Made by a program: the position numbers and the translations under genes
Shown here: one piece after another, positions 7,797-16,854 of the stretch
Numbering within the stretch: the first letter of the stretch is position 1
Layout: each line of letters begins with the position of its first letter
Notes under the pieces: generated by a model
What the model saw: the letters and a program-made list of their open reading frames with translations, nothing else
Told to the model about the DNA's origin: nothing
Databases searched by the model: none
Assembly (NCBI GenBank): GCA_023419515.1
Contig: JAEZXW010000028.1
Coordinates: forward strand, 1-64,000
Direction of reading: 5' to 3'
DNA: 64,000 bases
Origin: Actinomycetes bacterium
GTDB taxonomy: Bacteria; Actinomycetota; Coriobacteriia; Coriobacteriales; JAEZXW01

Positions 7797-9194
7797 ATGT
7801 CAGATAAAAACGAAGTTTCAAACGCAGCAGATAATTCAACCAAACACATTGGTCGCAGCCTTAATCACAATAATGCCCGTGCGACGTATAAGCCATTGAA
7901 AACTCACCCCAACAAGAGGCGCAAGGGTGATCTGTTGATGGGCGGTATCTCCTCAGGTGGCTTTCGTCCCACGGGCAGGCCGCACAATCCGCGTTACTTT
8001 ACTTCGCTCACGCAGCGTAGCTTCTTTGGCGCGGTGATCTTTGTGCTCGTCGCCGTTATTCTGGCGATTATTGGCATCGTGCTCTTTTTGCACCGTCCGG
8101 TCTCAGTCACGATCGATGGTGCCGAGGCAACGGTGTCAAACGGTTCAAGCATTGCTCAGCTCGTTAAAGATAAAAAGACCGAGGCAATTTACGGCAATCT
8201 TATTGATGTTGAGGGCGTGTTGCTTAAAGAGGGTGAGGGCGAGCGTTACACCGTGAGTGTGAATGGCTCAGACCTTGGCGAGGAGATTGATAATTATCGC
8301 GTTCATCAGGGCGATGACATTGAGTTTACGAACGGTGTCGATAAAACCGAGCCCTATGATTCTCAGCAGACTGAGATCCCCTATGAATGGGAGTTTAACA
8401 AGGGCGCTGGTGCGGTGATGTTTGTTAAGCAATGGGGTCATGTGGGTGTGAGCGAGGTGGTGACCGGTAAGCTCTCGGGCAAGACGGTCGATCGTGGCGT
8501 GGTCACTGAGCCTCAAAATACGGTGGTGACCTGGCATAATGTCCATCCTAAGGATGATGAGAAGCTCGTGGCAATCACCTTTGATGACGGTCCTTCCAAG
8601 TACACCGAGACCTTTCTTGAGATTCTGAAAAAGTATGATGTCAAGGCAACCTTCTTTATGGTGGGTCGAGGAGTTAAGCAATTTCCTGAGTTGGCAAAAA
8701 AGGTTGCCGAGGCAGGCCATCAGGTTGCTGGTCATACCATGAATCACCCTAATTTGACTAAGGTTTCAGTTGAGACGCTCCACAGTGAGCTTGATGACTC
8801 GTTTGGCCTTATTGAGCAGGCATCAGGCGTGAAGTCAAAGGTGTTGCGTCCGCCATATGGCGCTTTTAATTACGAGGTGTTCAAAGCTGCTGATAGTCGC
8901 TTGACGGCAGTGGTTAATTGGAACGTTGACTCAGTTGACTGGAAGCGCCCCGGTGCTGATGCGATCATGGCGAATGCAACTGGGCACATGAAGCCTGGCT
9001 ACATCATCCTCATGCACGATGGCGGCGGTCCTCGCGAGCAAGGCATCGAGGCCTTGCCCAAGATCATTGAGGCATGGAAGGCAGCCGGTTATCGCTTTGT
9101 GACGATCAGTGAGCTTTTGCAGTCTGATCCTGATATACCTGAGGATGTTATCAAGTCGATGGCAGGACCAAACGGTGGTGTTGCGTCGGAGTAA
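7797..9194 (+). CDS. Membrane-anchored polysaccharide deacetylase (NodB/CE4)
   Basis: Likely peptidoglycan N-acetylglucosamine (or related glycan) deacetylase acting outside the membrane. A cytoplasmic N-terminus (about 1-75) is followed by one transmembrane helix (about 80-103), a spacer region (about 105-245), and a NodB domain with all CE4 motifs: 'TFDDGP' (catalytic Asp and metal Asp), 'HTMNHP' (metal His pair), 'RPPYG', 'DSVDW' and 'LMHD' (catalytic His). The length of 465 aa matches PgdA-type proteins. AAGAAGG lies 11 nt before the ATG. Deacetylation of murein commonly gives lysozyme resistance. No peptidoglycan O-acetylation genes are seen nearby. Confidence 0.9.
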   Translation: MSDKNEVSNAADNSTKHIGRSLNHNNARATYKPLKTHPNKRRKGDLLMGGISSGGFRPTGRPHNPRYFTSLTQRSFFGAVIFVLVAVILAIIGIVLFLHRPVSVTIDGAEATVSNGSSIAQLVKDKKTEAIYGNLIDVEGVLLKEGEGERYTVSVNGSDLGEEIDNYRVHQGDDIEFTNGVDKTEPYDSQQTEIPYEWEFNKGAGAVMFVKQWGHVGVSEVVTGKLSGKTVDRGVVTEPQNTVVTWHNVHPKDDEKLVAITFDDGPSKYTETFLEILKKYDVKATFFMVGRGVKQFPELAKKVAEAGHQVAGHTMNHPNLTKVSVETLHSELDDSFGLIEQASGVKSKVLRPPYGAFNYEVFKAADSRLTAVVNWNVDSVDWKRPGADAIMANATGHMKPGYIILMHDGGGPREQGIEALPKIIEAWKAAGYRFVTISELLQSDPDIPEDVIKSMAGPNGGVASE

Positions 9195-9273
9195 TGCAGC
9201 GTTGCGGCGGAGAGCGTCGGAGCTGGAGACTGCATCAGGAGCACCGAGGATCTATCGTCACGCTGCCCCGCGC

Positions 9274-9951
9274 TCACCTCTCTTCATAATTGATCCCCAG
9301 CCTATTGAGTAAGCTGATGTTATCTTCATCGACGACCCAGCTGACCTGCTGATCAAACTGATTGGGAAAGGCATTCTCAATACGCTGTGTGGCAAAGCAA
9401 ATGCCTATCGAATGTGTTGCAGTACCGTTTGCTTCATATCGAGCAAAGTAGCGGTCATAATACCCTGCGCCGTACCCAATACGAAAATGATGCTCGTCGA
9501 AGGCAAGTCCAGGCACGAGCATAATGTCAATTTCCTCAGGCTCATACAAATGACGTCCGTCCAAGAGGTCTTCTGAATAGACCAAAAATGGCTGAGTGAG
9601 ATAGCGAGGTTGCTTCTCACGAGGGCTCTGGAGGTCTTCAGTGCCGGTCAAAATGAACTCCATGCGTCCCTCAGGCAGGCAGATTGGCACAACGTACTCG
9701 ATGTTATAAGTCGCAAGTAGGGGATGGGTGTAGAGCGCACTCAGGTCAACTTCATCATCAATCGGTGCATAGGTCGCGATGGTGAAGAGTCGATCGGTGC
9801 CTGGCTCATCCTCAAGGTACGAGGTGATTGTCACTTGTATCAACGCCGCCGTACGATCGACAATTTCTTTGGTCGCCTCTGTGCGATATGCCTCATCGAG
9901 GGCTGCGCGCCTTGCCTTGGCCTCTTGGCGAATTATGGATTTAGCTGACAT
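9274..9951 (-). CDS. 5-formyltetrahydrofolate cyclo-ligase
   Basis: Converts 5-formyl-THF to 5,10-methenyl-THF using ATP, in folate one-carbon metabolism. The family signature is the C-terminal 'DIMLVPGLAFDEHHFRIGYG' with 'GAGYYDRYFAR' directly after, which forms the ATP/Mg site; the N-terminal 'IIRQEAKARRAAL' is also typical. The start is ATG at 9951, set by AGGAGG with 6-nt spacing and giving 225 aa, the usual length. A longer in-frame extension to 10020 has no ribosome-binding site and would run into the divergent gene. It is transcribed away from the peptidase gene at 10031, with 79 bp between the starts. Confidence 0.92.
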   Translation of the reverse strand: MSAKSIIRQEAKARRAALDEAYRTEATKEIVDRTAALIQVTITSYLEDEPGTDRLFTIATYAPIDDEVDLSALYTHPLLATYNIEYVVPICLPEGRMEFILTGTEDLQSPREKQPRYLTQPFLVYSEDLLDGRHLYEPEEIDIMLVPGLAFDEHHFRIGYGAGYYDRYFARYEANGTATHSIGICFATQRIENAFPNQFDQQVSWVVDEDNISLLNRLGINYEER

Positions 9952-10030
9952 TGTTCTCCTCCTAAATACACAAAAATGGCGACAAAAGTCTTGCATAATA
10001 TCAGTAAGCGCTGATCGCAAGGAGGAAACT

Positions 10031-11461
10031 ATGCAAGTATCATACGGTCGCTCTCAGCAGTATCATGTCCTCGATTATACGCTTACGGTGCCACTCGATC
10101 ACTTTGCTGGCGGCGAGTACACCGCCTTTCTTTCTGATAAGACTGCGCAAGAAATTGCTGTTCAATCCCATATGAAGGCTCTTAATATCTTTGCCCGCGA
10201 GGTCACGCTTGCTGATGAGGTTGAGGAGGCCTCTCAAAGCCAGCGCCTTGGCCTTGAGCCTATCTCGACTAAGCCGTGCATTCTCTATCTCCAGGGAGGT
10301 CCAGGTTGCGCGAGCCCGCGTCCTTCTTCTGTGCCGCCCTTTGTTGAGCATCTTGCCAAGCGTTTTCGCGTCATCTTGCTCGATCAGCGAGGCTTAGGAA
10401 ATTCAACACCTCAAAATGCCGCAACGCTTGGTAACTTGCCGCTTGAAGAGCAGGTTCAACGCTTAAGCCACTTACGCGCCGATCAGATCGTAGGAGATGC
10501 TGAGGCGCTTCGTCAGGCGTTGTTGGGAGATGAGTCTTGGTATCTTTTGGGTCAGAGCTTTGGCGGCTTTTGTATCCTCAATTACCTTTCAAATCCAAAG
10601 TTTTCTCAGTATGTTGCTGGTGCACTCGTGACGGGAGGCTTGGCTGCCATCAATCACAGCGCCGATGAGATCTATCGCAAGACCTACGAGCAGACGCGCC
10701 AGCGCAACCTCGATCTGTTTGAGTGTTACCCTGAAGTTGAGCCTATCATCCGTAAGGTTTGTGCCTATCTTGATGAACATGAGGTCTACTTGCCCACGGG
10801 TACTCGTTTGAGCTCTCGGATGCTCCGGACGGTCGGCATTGATCTTGGCCGCAGCACAGGGCTTGAGAGTATCAAGTATCTCTTTGAGGATCCGTTCGAT
10901 GTGTCGATCGATGCTGATGGTAGAGCGCATAACACGCTCAAGCAGCGCTTCTTATGGCAGGTGGCTGAGCGTGTCTCATACCATGAGCATCCGCTCTACG
11001 CCGTAATCCACGAGGCGATCTATGCAGGTGCCTCATCATGCGTGGCAGGTGAGGCGACTCAGTGGAGTGCCGAGCGTATGCGGGATGCGGTGCCTGGATT
11101 TGCTGAAGGTGCTAATCCGCTCGATGAGACGGTGCCATACTACTTGACGGGTGAGCATATCTATCCGTGGTTCTTTGACGAGATGCCCGAACTTAAGCCC
11201 CTCAAAGAGGCAGCGTTTGTCTTGGCTGAGAAAACAGATTGGCCAGCGCTCTACAATTTTGAGGTGCTTAAAGCAAACCAGGTCCCGGTGGCTGCGGCAG
11301 TTTATCCGCAGGATATGTATGTGCCATACGAGTATTCGCGCGAGGATCTCAATTTGGTTGGCAACCTTAAGATTGTGGAGTTTCCTGAGGATCATCACAA
11401 TGCGTTGCGTGCAAAAGGTCCAGAGGTGCTCGACTGCTTGTTGGCAGAGCTCGGCATCTAA
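10031..11461 (+). CDS. Alpha/beta-hydrolase, proline iminopeptidase-like (S33)
   Basis: Cytoplasmic alpha/beta-hydrolase of the S33 proline iminopeptidase group, which removes N-terminal proline from peptides. The oxyanion loop is 'LYLQGGPGCASPRPS', the nucleophile Ser is in 'LLGQSFGGF', the acid is probably Asp in 'VYPQDMYVPYE', and the catalytic His is in 'FPEDHHNALR'. The ATG at 10031 follows AAGGAGG with short spacing; the frame stays open upstream but that part overlaps the divergent folate gene and has no start signal. The length of 476 aa is long for Pip (about 310) but fits the larger actinobacterial relatives with a big cap domain. Substrate is inferred. Confidence 0.85.
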   Translation: MQVSYGRSQQYHVLDYTLTVPLDHFAGGEYTAFLSDKTAQEIAVQSHMKALNIFAREVTLADEVEEASQSQRLGLEPISTKPCILYLQGGPGCASPRPSSVPPFVEHLAKRFRVILLDQRGLGNSTPQNAATLGNLPLEEQVQRLSHLRADQIVGDAEALRQALLGDESWYLLGQSFGGFCILNYLSNPKFSQYVAGALVTGGLAAINHSADEIYRKTYEQTRQRNLDLFECYPEVEPIIRKVCAYLDEHEVYLPTGTRLSSRMLRTVGIDLGRSTGLESIKYLFEDPFDVSIDADGRAHNTLKQRFLWQVAERVSYHEHPLYAVIHEAIYAGASSCVAGEATQWSAERMRDAVPGFAEGANPLDETVPYYLTGEHIYPWFFDEMPELKPLKEAAFVLAEKTDWPALYNFEVLKANQVPVAAAVYPQDMYVPYEYSREDLNLVGNLKIVEFPEDHHNALRAKGPEVLDCLLAELGI

Positions 11462-11534
11462 GGGAGAGCCCGCGTGCATTGAAGGAGATTTGGTGCGCCA
11501 AAGAGAGACGCAGTTTCTTTGACAGCACCGCTCC

Positions 11535-12911
11535 TCACGCGAGCGTTCCCAGCCCGAGCGCCTGAAAGATAAAAAGCGCAATCGTGAGCAGGGCGACCAC
11601 GATGATGGTTGCCCAGAGCAAAACATTCCAGAGCAGACCGTTGGCGTAGTTTCCCATGATGTGCTTGTCGTTGATGATAAAGACCATAAACACGAGCAAG
11701 ATGGGGAGCAAAACGCCCGAGACCACCTGCGCCATCACCATCACGGCAAAGAGATTGATACCAGGGATTAAAACAATAATGACCGAGATTACAAGGATAC
11801 TGGTTAAAATACCCTTGTAAGCAGGGGCTTCGCTCCAGCTTCGGTCGGTTCCACGCTCCCAGCCAAAGGCTTCACAGATGGCAGAGGCAGTTACTCCTGG
11901 CAAGACGCAAGCCGCCAAGAACGAGGCGGCAACCAAGCCTGCTGAAAAGAGCATCTCGGCGTAAGGGCCTGCGATAGGCGCGAGGGCTCGGGCGGCATCC
12001 GCCGCCTCTTCGATCACGATGCCCGCGGGGTGCAAGACCGCTGCGGTCGTCACGATGATGAACCACGAAACCACGCAGGCGATAATTGCACCACTCACCG
12101 CATCAACACGTTGATAGATGAGGTCTTTGATCTCTGCGCCTTTCTCGACCACCGAGCTTTGCGCCAAAAAAATCATCCATGGTGCGATTGTTGCACCAAT
12201 GGTAGCGATGAGCAGCGAAAAGAAATTGGAGTCGGGAACAATCTGAGGCACAAAGGTGTCGTGCATGACCTCGCCCCACGAAGGACCAGCCAAAAAGGCC
12301 GCAACCACGTAGGTGATAAAGACGCAGGAGACCGCCAGTAGGATCTTTTCGACGCGTTTGTACGAGCCGCTCATAACGAGCAACCATACTATGATGCCTG
12401 CCAGCGGCACGCTCACGTATTTGGGGATACCAAAGAGCTCCATGCCCGAGGCGATACCAGCAAATTCAGAAAACGTGACGGCAATGTTTGACGAGAGCAG
12501 CGCGAGCATGGCGAGTGAGGTGAGTCTGATGCCAAAGCGCTCGCGAATGAGCGACGAGAGCCCTTTGCCGGTGACCGTTCCCATTCGCACTGCTGATTCT
12601 TGGACGACGACCAGCAAAAAAGTCATGATGAGGATCATCCAGAGGGTCTTGTAACCAAAGAGTGCTCCGGCGTTGGAGTAGGTCGAGATACCACCGGCAT
12701 CGTTTCCCGCCATGGCAGCAACAAAGCCTGGACCCATCGCAGCGAGCATGAGAAGCCAGCGAGGACGTTCTTTCTCAGACTTGGCCGGTGCGCCCTGAGT
12801 GCCTGGTGTGCTCTGGATTTGGGTGTTTGGCGTTCCTGTTGCATGGGCACCCTCTGCGTCGTGAACGCCCTGATTGCCCTGCGCTTTTCTTGCCTTAAAC
12901 AAGAGCGTCAT
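11535..12911 (-). CDS. NRAMP-related transporter, NRMT type (predicted Mg2+)
   Basis: SLC11/NRAMP-fold transporter of 458 aa with 11 or so hydrophobic helices. In canonical Mn/Fe transporters, helix 1 has DPGN and helix 6 has MPH. Here helix 1 reads 'AGNDAGGIST' (DAGG in place of DPGN) and helix 6 reads 'GATIAPWMIF' (Ala for Met, Trp for His). These changes match the NRAMP-related magnesium transporters (NRMTs), whose structurally studied member comes from Eggerthella lenta. Loss of the metal-selecting Met argues against Mn2+ selectivity. The gene starts 1 nt after the stop of the MgtE-like gene and is surely co-expressed with it. About 45 hydrophilic residues precede helix 1. Confidence 0.85.
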   Translation of the reverse strand: MTLLFKARKAQGNQGVHDAEGAHATGTPNTQIQSTPGTQGAPAKSEKERPRWLLMLAAMGPGFVAAMAGNDAGGISTYSNAGALFGYKTLWMILIMTFLLVVVQESAVRMGTVTGKGLSSLIRERFGIRLTSLAMLALLSSNIAVTFSEFAGIASGMELFGIPKYVSVPLAGIIVWLLVMSGSYKRVEKILLAVSCVFITYVVAAFLAGPSWGEVMHDTFVPQIVPDSNFFSLLIATIGATIAPWMIFLAQSSVVEKGAEIKDLIYQRVDAVSGAIIACVVSWFIIVTTAAVLHPAGIVIEEAADAARALAPIAGPYAEMLFSAGLVAASFLAACVLPGVTASAICEAFGWERGTDRSWSEAPAYKGILTSILVISVIIVLIPGINLFAVMVMAQVVSGVLLPILLVFMVFIINDKHIMGNYANGLLWNVLLWATIIVVALLTIALFIFQALGLGTLA

Positions 12912-12912
12912 C

Positions 12913-14739
12913 TTAGATCAGTCCAACCATGCGCAGGCCAGCTAATACACAGCCAATAAAAGCAAGGCTTGAGACGGTCATCACCATCGGCGTGATGATG
13001 CTCGATGAGAGCGGGCGCTCGATTTTATCGGCGTATTCAAACAATGCGATAAGCGGTGTGGTACAAGCAATCACCAGCGCGCTGATGAGCGCCACTGAAA
13101 TACACAAGACAAGTAGCGCCTCTTGTGGCAGGTGAGGAGCGGTAGCGACGGTTCCCGCGCCATAGAGGGTCAGCGCAAAGAGCGCACCCATCAGGATGCC
13201 CAGACCGCTGTGGCGTAAGACCTGTTGGCTGCGCTTAACCCGGGCGTCCTCATCGTCATCATCTGCCTCAATGAGTTGGGCAGTTGCAAAGCTTGTTGTG
13301 TCAGCCGCCACAAGAATGATGACGGGCAGGAGCAATACAAGCGAGATGCCATAGGGAAGCTGGGTGACAAATACCACGATGGTAAGGACGACCCAGATAA
13401 AAAACCACGTGCTGCGCGTTAAGAACCAGCGCAGGTCATGGCCTGGCTTATCGTCCTCAGCGCTCACACCTCGGCTTGAGCCTGCTAGCTGCAAATCTTC
13501 GAGATGCTCTTCTTGCATGACTTCGAGGGCATCGTCAACCGTGACAATACCGAGGAGCACGTTGTTCTCATCAACAACTGGCATGGCAACCAAATCATAC
13601 TTTGCAATTTGCGAGGCGACTTCTTCTTGGTCTTCGTCAGGATCAATGGTAATGAGATCGTTGAATGCCAGCTCGTGCAACTTTTGCTCAGGGGAGGCGC
13701 ACGCAATGTCGCGGAGCGAAAGTACGCCTTTCAGCACACCCGTGTCGTCGATCGTATAGATGTTATAGACCGTCTCGTGATCTTCATCGAGGTTGCGCAA
13801 GACCTCGATAGCATCGGCGGCGCTCGCATGCTCATCAAGGGCAACGACCTCGGTCGTCATGATACCGCCAGCAGTCTTGTCGCGATAGCCTAAGAGCTTT
13901 CGGATGGCGCGCTGCTCGTCAATACCCATGAGCTTGAGGAGGCGCTCTGCTTTATCGTACGAAAGCTCGCCGATCAGATCGGCCGCGTCGTCTGGATCCA
14001 TCGAGGCGATCATGTCGGATGCCTTGCGATCAGGCAGGTCATCGATGACGTCTGCTTGGTATTCGCCTTCCATCTCGGCCATGGTGTCTGCCGCCCGCTC
14101 GGTATCCAGCTGAGCAAAGACACGAGCCCTCAAACGAGGATCGAGTTGCTCGATAATATCGGCGACGTCTGCCGGGTGCAGCTCATCCAAGCGCTTATGC
14201 GAAACCGAAAGCTTCACCTGAGACAAATCGCGTTCAAGCAGATCCATGTAGTTCCAAGCGATGAGCTTTTCGGGGATTGGTCGTCCAATGAGCTGGGCAA
14301 TCTTGGTGGTGATCTTGTCGAGCTGAGGAGAGAGGGTATGTAACAACCCGCGCAGACCAACCTCAGCGCCGAGTAGTCGGAGCTGATCTTTGCCAGAGAG
14401 CGAAAGCTTGAGATCGTTGACGCGAACGACCTTCATACCTTGAGTGTCGACAATTTGCTTGTCCATGAGATCGCGGTTAAGCAAAAGCTCAGAAGGCTGC
14501 AGGTAGCTAAAGCGAATTTCATGCGCGGGAACGGCAAGACGGATGCCCTCCTCATCGAGGGACTCAACATATTTGCGCCAGCTGATCATGAACGGTGTCT
14601 TTGAGGGACCACGAAACGCAAGTGAGGTCACCCGAGGAAAGACCTCGCCGGTGGCAATGCCAAGATCATTGACGGTTCCGATTTTTTCGCCCGTGGCATC
14701 AAACACGGGCAGACCAAGAATCTGTGACAAATAATTCAT
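12913..14739 (-). CDS. MgtE-like PRC/MgtE_N/CBS membrane protein, probable Mg2+ sensor partner
   Basis: A 608-aa protein with PRC-barrel modules (about 1-75, and probably 80-145), MgtE_N helical repeats (about 180-285), a CBS pair (about 290-415) and five C-terminal helices (about 440-608). MgtE_N and CBS form the Mg2+-sensing part of MgtE channels. The membrane part is divergent: where MgtE has a 'GNAGTQ' signature it has 'LVAADTTSFATAQLIE', and the pore Asp of the last helix is missing in 'ITPMVMTVSSLAFIG'. It may be a regulator of the adjacent NRMT rather than a channel; this is inference. The start at 14739 is chosen because 'MNYLSQILGLPVFD' is the normal PRC beginning and AGGAG precedes it; an in-frame ATG at 14760 has no such site. 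Confidence 0.85.
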   Translation of the reverse strand: MNYLSQILGLPVFDATGEKIGTVNDLGIATGEVFPRVTSLAFRGPSKTPFMISWRKYVESLDEEGIRLAVPAHEIRFSYLQPSELLLNRDLMDKQIVDTQGMKVVRVNDLKLSLSGKDQLRLLGAEVGLRGLLHTLSPQLDKITTKIAQLIGRPIPEKLIAWNYMDLLERDLSQVKLSVSHKRLDELHPADVADIIEQLDPRLRARVFAQLDTERAADTMAEMEGEYQADVIDDLPDRKASDMIASMDPDDAADLIGELSYDKAERLLKLMGIDEQRAIRKLLGYRDKTAGGIMTTEVVALDEHASAADAIEVLRNLDEDHETVYNIYTIDDTGVLKGVLSLRDIACASPEQKLHELAFNDLITIDPDEDQEEVASQIAKYDLVAMPVVDENNVLLGIVTVDDALEVMQEEHLEDLQLAGSSRGVSAEDDKPGHDLRWFLTRSTWFFIWVVLTIVVFVTQLPYGISLVLLLPVIILVAADTTSFATAQLIEADDDDEDARVKRSQQVLRHSGLGILMGALFALTLYGAGTVATAPHLPQEALLVLCISVALISALVIACTTPLIALFEYADKIERPLSSSIITPMVMTVSSLAFIGCVLAGLRMVGLI

Positions 14740-15042
14740 AGTGCTCCTGATGCAAGACATAGCAGTGTGATGATGATGTTAGGTACCCTCACACGCCTTA
14801 CTCAAAAAGCACATGAGGGCTATCAACTGAACGGTCGGTCTTTCAAGCGATAGCCTTTCTACAACGATTGTTCAAAACGATTGTAACTGACCCAGCATAA
14901 CAAATAGCCAGTCCAATAAAAAGAGCAGCTCCTCGCTTGAGTGCGAAGAGCTGCTCGGATTCACGTTTGTACGATGGTCTGGCTGTTTGCTCGGTTGAGG
15001 TGAGACGCGCCTTGATGGCAGGAGCGTCGTGGTTGGTGCGGT
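14740..15042. other. 303-bp intergenic region
   Basis: Holds the terminator of the NhaC gene (14910-14956) and a looser inverted repeat (GGCTATC at 14818-14824, GATAGCC at 14849-14855). The promoter of the MgtE-like/NRMT operon must lie here, but I see no clear -10/-35 pair. Confidence 0.5.
14910..14956 (-). terminator. Intrinsic terminator of nhaC-type gene
   Basis: On the minus strand, GAGCAGCTC pairs with GAGCTGCTC (14923-14931 and 14948-14956; 9 bp perfect) and is followed directly by TTTTTATT. A textbook Rho-independent terminator. Confidence 0.92.
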
Positions 15043-16566
15043 TTAGGCGGCAGCCTCTGAGGCAGCATCTGAGCGCTGCTGCAATACCTTGATGGTAAAG
15101 ACGCCGATTGCCACGAGGACAAGAGCAACGCCCAAGCCAATCCAACCGTTTTGCGTAAAGCCTGCCACGAGGTAGGCAATAAACGATGGGATGGCGGCAC
15201 ATAGTGCATACGGGATCTGGGTCGTGACGTGCGTGAGGTGTGAAACACCAGCGCTTGCCGAAGACAAGATCGTCGTGTCGCTGATTGGTGAGATGTGGTC
15301 ACCATTGGCAGCGCCTGCCAGTACAGCTGCGATCGAAATCACCATGAGGCTTGAGAGGCCATCGTTAAAGACGGTGACGATGATCGGGATCAAGATACCA
15401 AAGGTTCCCCAGCTCGTACCTGTTGCGAACGCGAGTCCCAGTGCAAAGAGGTAGAAGCAGGCAGGTACCAGGGCAAGTGCTACGTTGTGTGACTCGATGA
15501 AGCTTGAGACAAACGCGCCACACTCGAGGTATCCTTCGCCCGAAACACCCGAGAGTGTCCATGCGAGCGTCAGGATCAAGATAGCTGGCACCATGGCGTT
15601 AAAGCCCTCAGTTAGGCAGGCATTAAACTCCGCAAAGCTCATGAGCCTTTCTGTCAGATACAAAACTGCCGTTACAAAGATGGTAAGCATGCTGCCCAAA
15701 ACCAGTGAAAACGCAGCATCACAGTTGGCAAATGCATCGATGATGTTCTTGCTCTCTAAGATACCGCCGGTCACTAGCATAAAGCAGATACACGAGACGA
15801 CAAGCACCGCGATCGGGATGATGAGGTCGTGGATCTTACCCTGGCGAGAGCCGCTCATTGCCTCTTCAGGAAGTTTAGCTTCGATGCTGTCAAAGGTATT
15901 TGTGCTCTCAAGCATCTGCTCATGAGCGCGCATCTTGGAGAAGTTTAATCCCAGTGCGGTGATCACGAAGAGTAAAAAGAGCGAGCTCAATGCATAGAAG
16001 TTATAGGGAATCGCCTGCAAAAAGAGGTTAAATCCATCGATTGAGCTCGTCTCGGGTAATGAGCTTGAAACAGCAGCTGCCCAGCTTGAGATCGGCATGA
16101 TGATGCAGATCGGCGCTGCGGTTGCGTCGATGATGTACGAGAGCTTTGCGCGGCTGATCTTGAACTTATCGGTGACAGGCTTCATGACCGTACCGACGGT
16201 CAGGCAGCTAAAATAGTCGTCAACAAAGATAAGAGCACCCAGGCCGGCGGTCAGCCCCTCTGCTTGGCGTTTGCTTTTGATCTTGGAAGCAGCCCATTGG
16301 CCATAGGCTTTGGTAGCACCTGACTTCTGGACAAGCGCGACGATCATGCCCAGCAAGACGAGAAATACTACGATGTTAACGTTGTTCGATACCTTTGTTC
16401 CCATCACCTCAAGCGTGGTGCTTGCAGCGGCGATGATGTCAAATTGTGTGTAGAGCATAGCTCCAGTGAGAACGCCCACTAAAAGTGAGACGTAAACCTC
16501 TTTGGTTGCAAGCGCCAAAACAATTGCAATAAGCGCTGGAACCAAAGACCAAAATGTCGCTTCCAT
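15043..16566 (-). CDS. Na+/H+ antiporter, NhaC family
   Basis: Polytopic inner-membrane transporter of the NhaC (IT superfamily) type, exchanging Na+ for H+ or, in some relatives, organic solutes. The family core 'GALIFVDDYFSCLTVGTVM' and 'IDATAAPICIIMPISSWAA' is present, as is the repeated later half 'GTSWGTFGILIPII' and 'GAANGDHISPISDTTILSS'. The start at 16566 ('MEATFWSLVPAL') is chosen because the protein then begins with the first helix; AAGGA lies 11 nt upstream. A 37-residue in-frame extension lacks membrane or signal features. The length of 507 aa is typical. It is followed by a strong terminator and forms its own unit. Confidence 0.9.
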   Translation of the reverse strand: MEATFWSLVPALIAIVLALATKEVYVSLLVGVLTGAMLYTQFDIIAAASTTLEVMGTKVSNNVNIVVFLVLLGMIVALVQKSGATKAYGQWAASKIKSKRQAEGLTAGLGALIFVDDYFSCLTVGTVMKPVTDKFKISRAKLSYIIDATAAPICIIMPISSWAAAVSSSLPETSSIDGFNLFLQAIPYNFYALSSLFLLFVITALGLNFSKMRAHEQMLESTNTFDSIEAKLPEEAMSGSRQGKIHDLIIPIAVLVVSCICFMLVTGGILESKNIIDAFANCDAAFSLVLGSMLTIFVTAVLYLTERLMSFAEFNACLTEGFNAMVPAILILTLAWTLSGVSGEGYLECGAFVSSFIESHNVALALVPACFYLFALGLAFATGTSWGTFGILIPIIVTVFNDGLSSLMVISIAAVLAGAANGDHISPISDTTILSSASAGVSHLTHVTTQIPYALCAAIPSFIAYLVAGFTQNGWIGLGVALVLVAIGVFTIKVLQQRSDAASEAAA

Positions 16567-16758
16567 AGTGCTAGCAATCCTTACTACTCTTAAGCTTCCA
16601 ATACAACAAACAGCCAATTGCCTTACCATCCCGCCGTTGCACCTGCTTGATGCACGTGCGTTCGGTAAAGTGTTCACACTCTAACGCATTACTATATTTT
16701 CTCAAGCTCCTCGCCTGTTTGAACTGCTTTTTGGTGCTAATGCGTCTGTGTGTGGTCT

Positions 16759-16801
16759 CAACAAAAAACCACCCTGCCACAGGTCATGCGACAGGGTGGT
16801 T
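16759..16801 (-). terminator. Intrinsic terminator of the PadR-DUF1700-DUF4097 operon
   Basis: Minus-strand AACCACCCTG/CAGGGTGGTT stem (16767-16776 and 16792-16801, 10 bp perfect) followed by TTTTTTG. It lies 54 nt past the DUF4097 stop. Confidence 0.92.
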
Positions 16802-16854
16802 GGCGGATTATCATCGGCGAGCGAGTGACGTGCTCTCGAAACAAGGCGTGCAGC

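Noticed and set aside
9779..10030. N-terminal extension of the S33 peptidase gene by 84 codons
   Set aside because: It runs antisense through the start of the 5-formyl-THF cyclo-ligase gene and has no ribosome-binding site. ATG 10031 has AAGGAGG and matches the family start.
11535..12911. Annotation of the NRAMP gene as a Mn2+/Fe2+ importer (mntH)
   Set aside because: The DPGN and MPH metal-selectivity motifs are replaced by DAGG and APW, as in Mg2+-type NRMTs.
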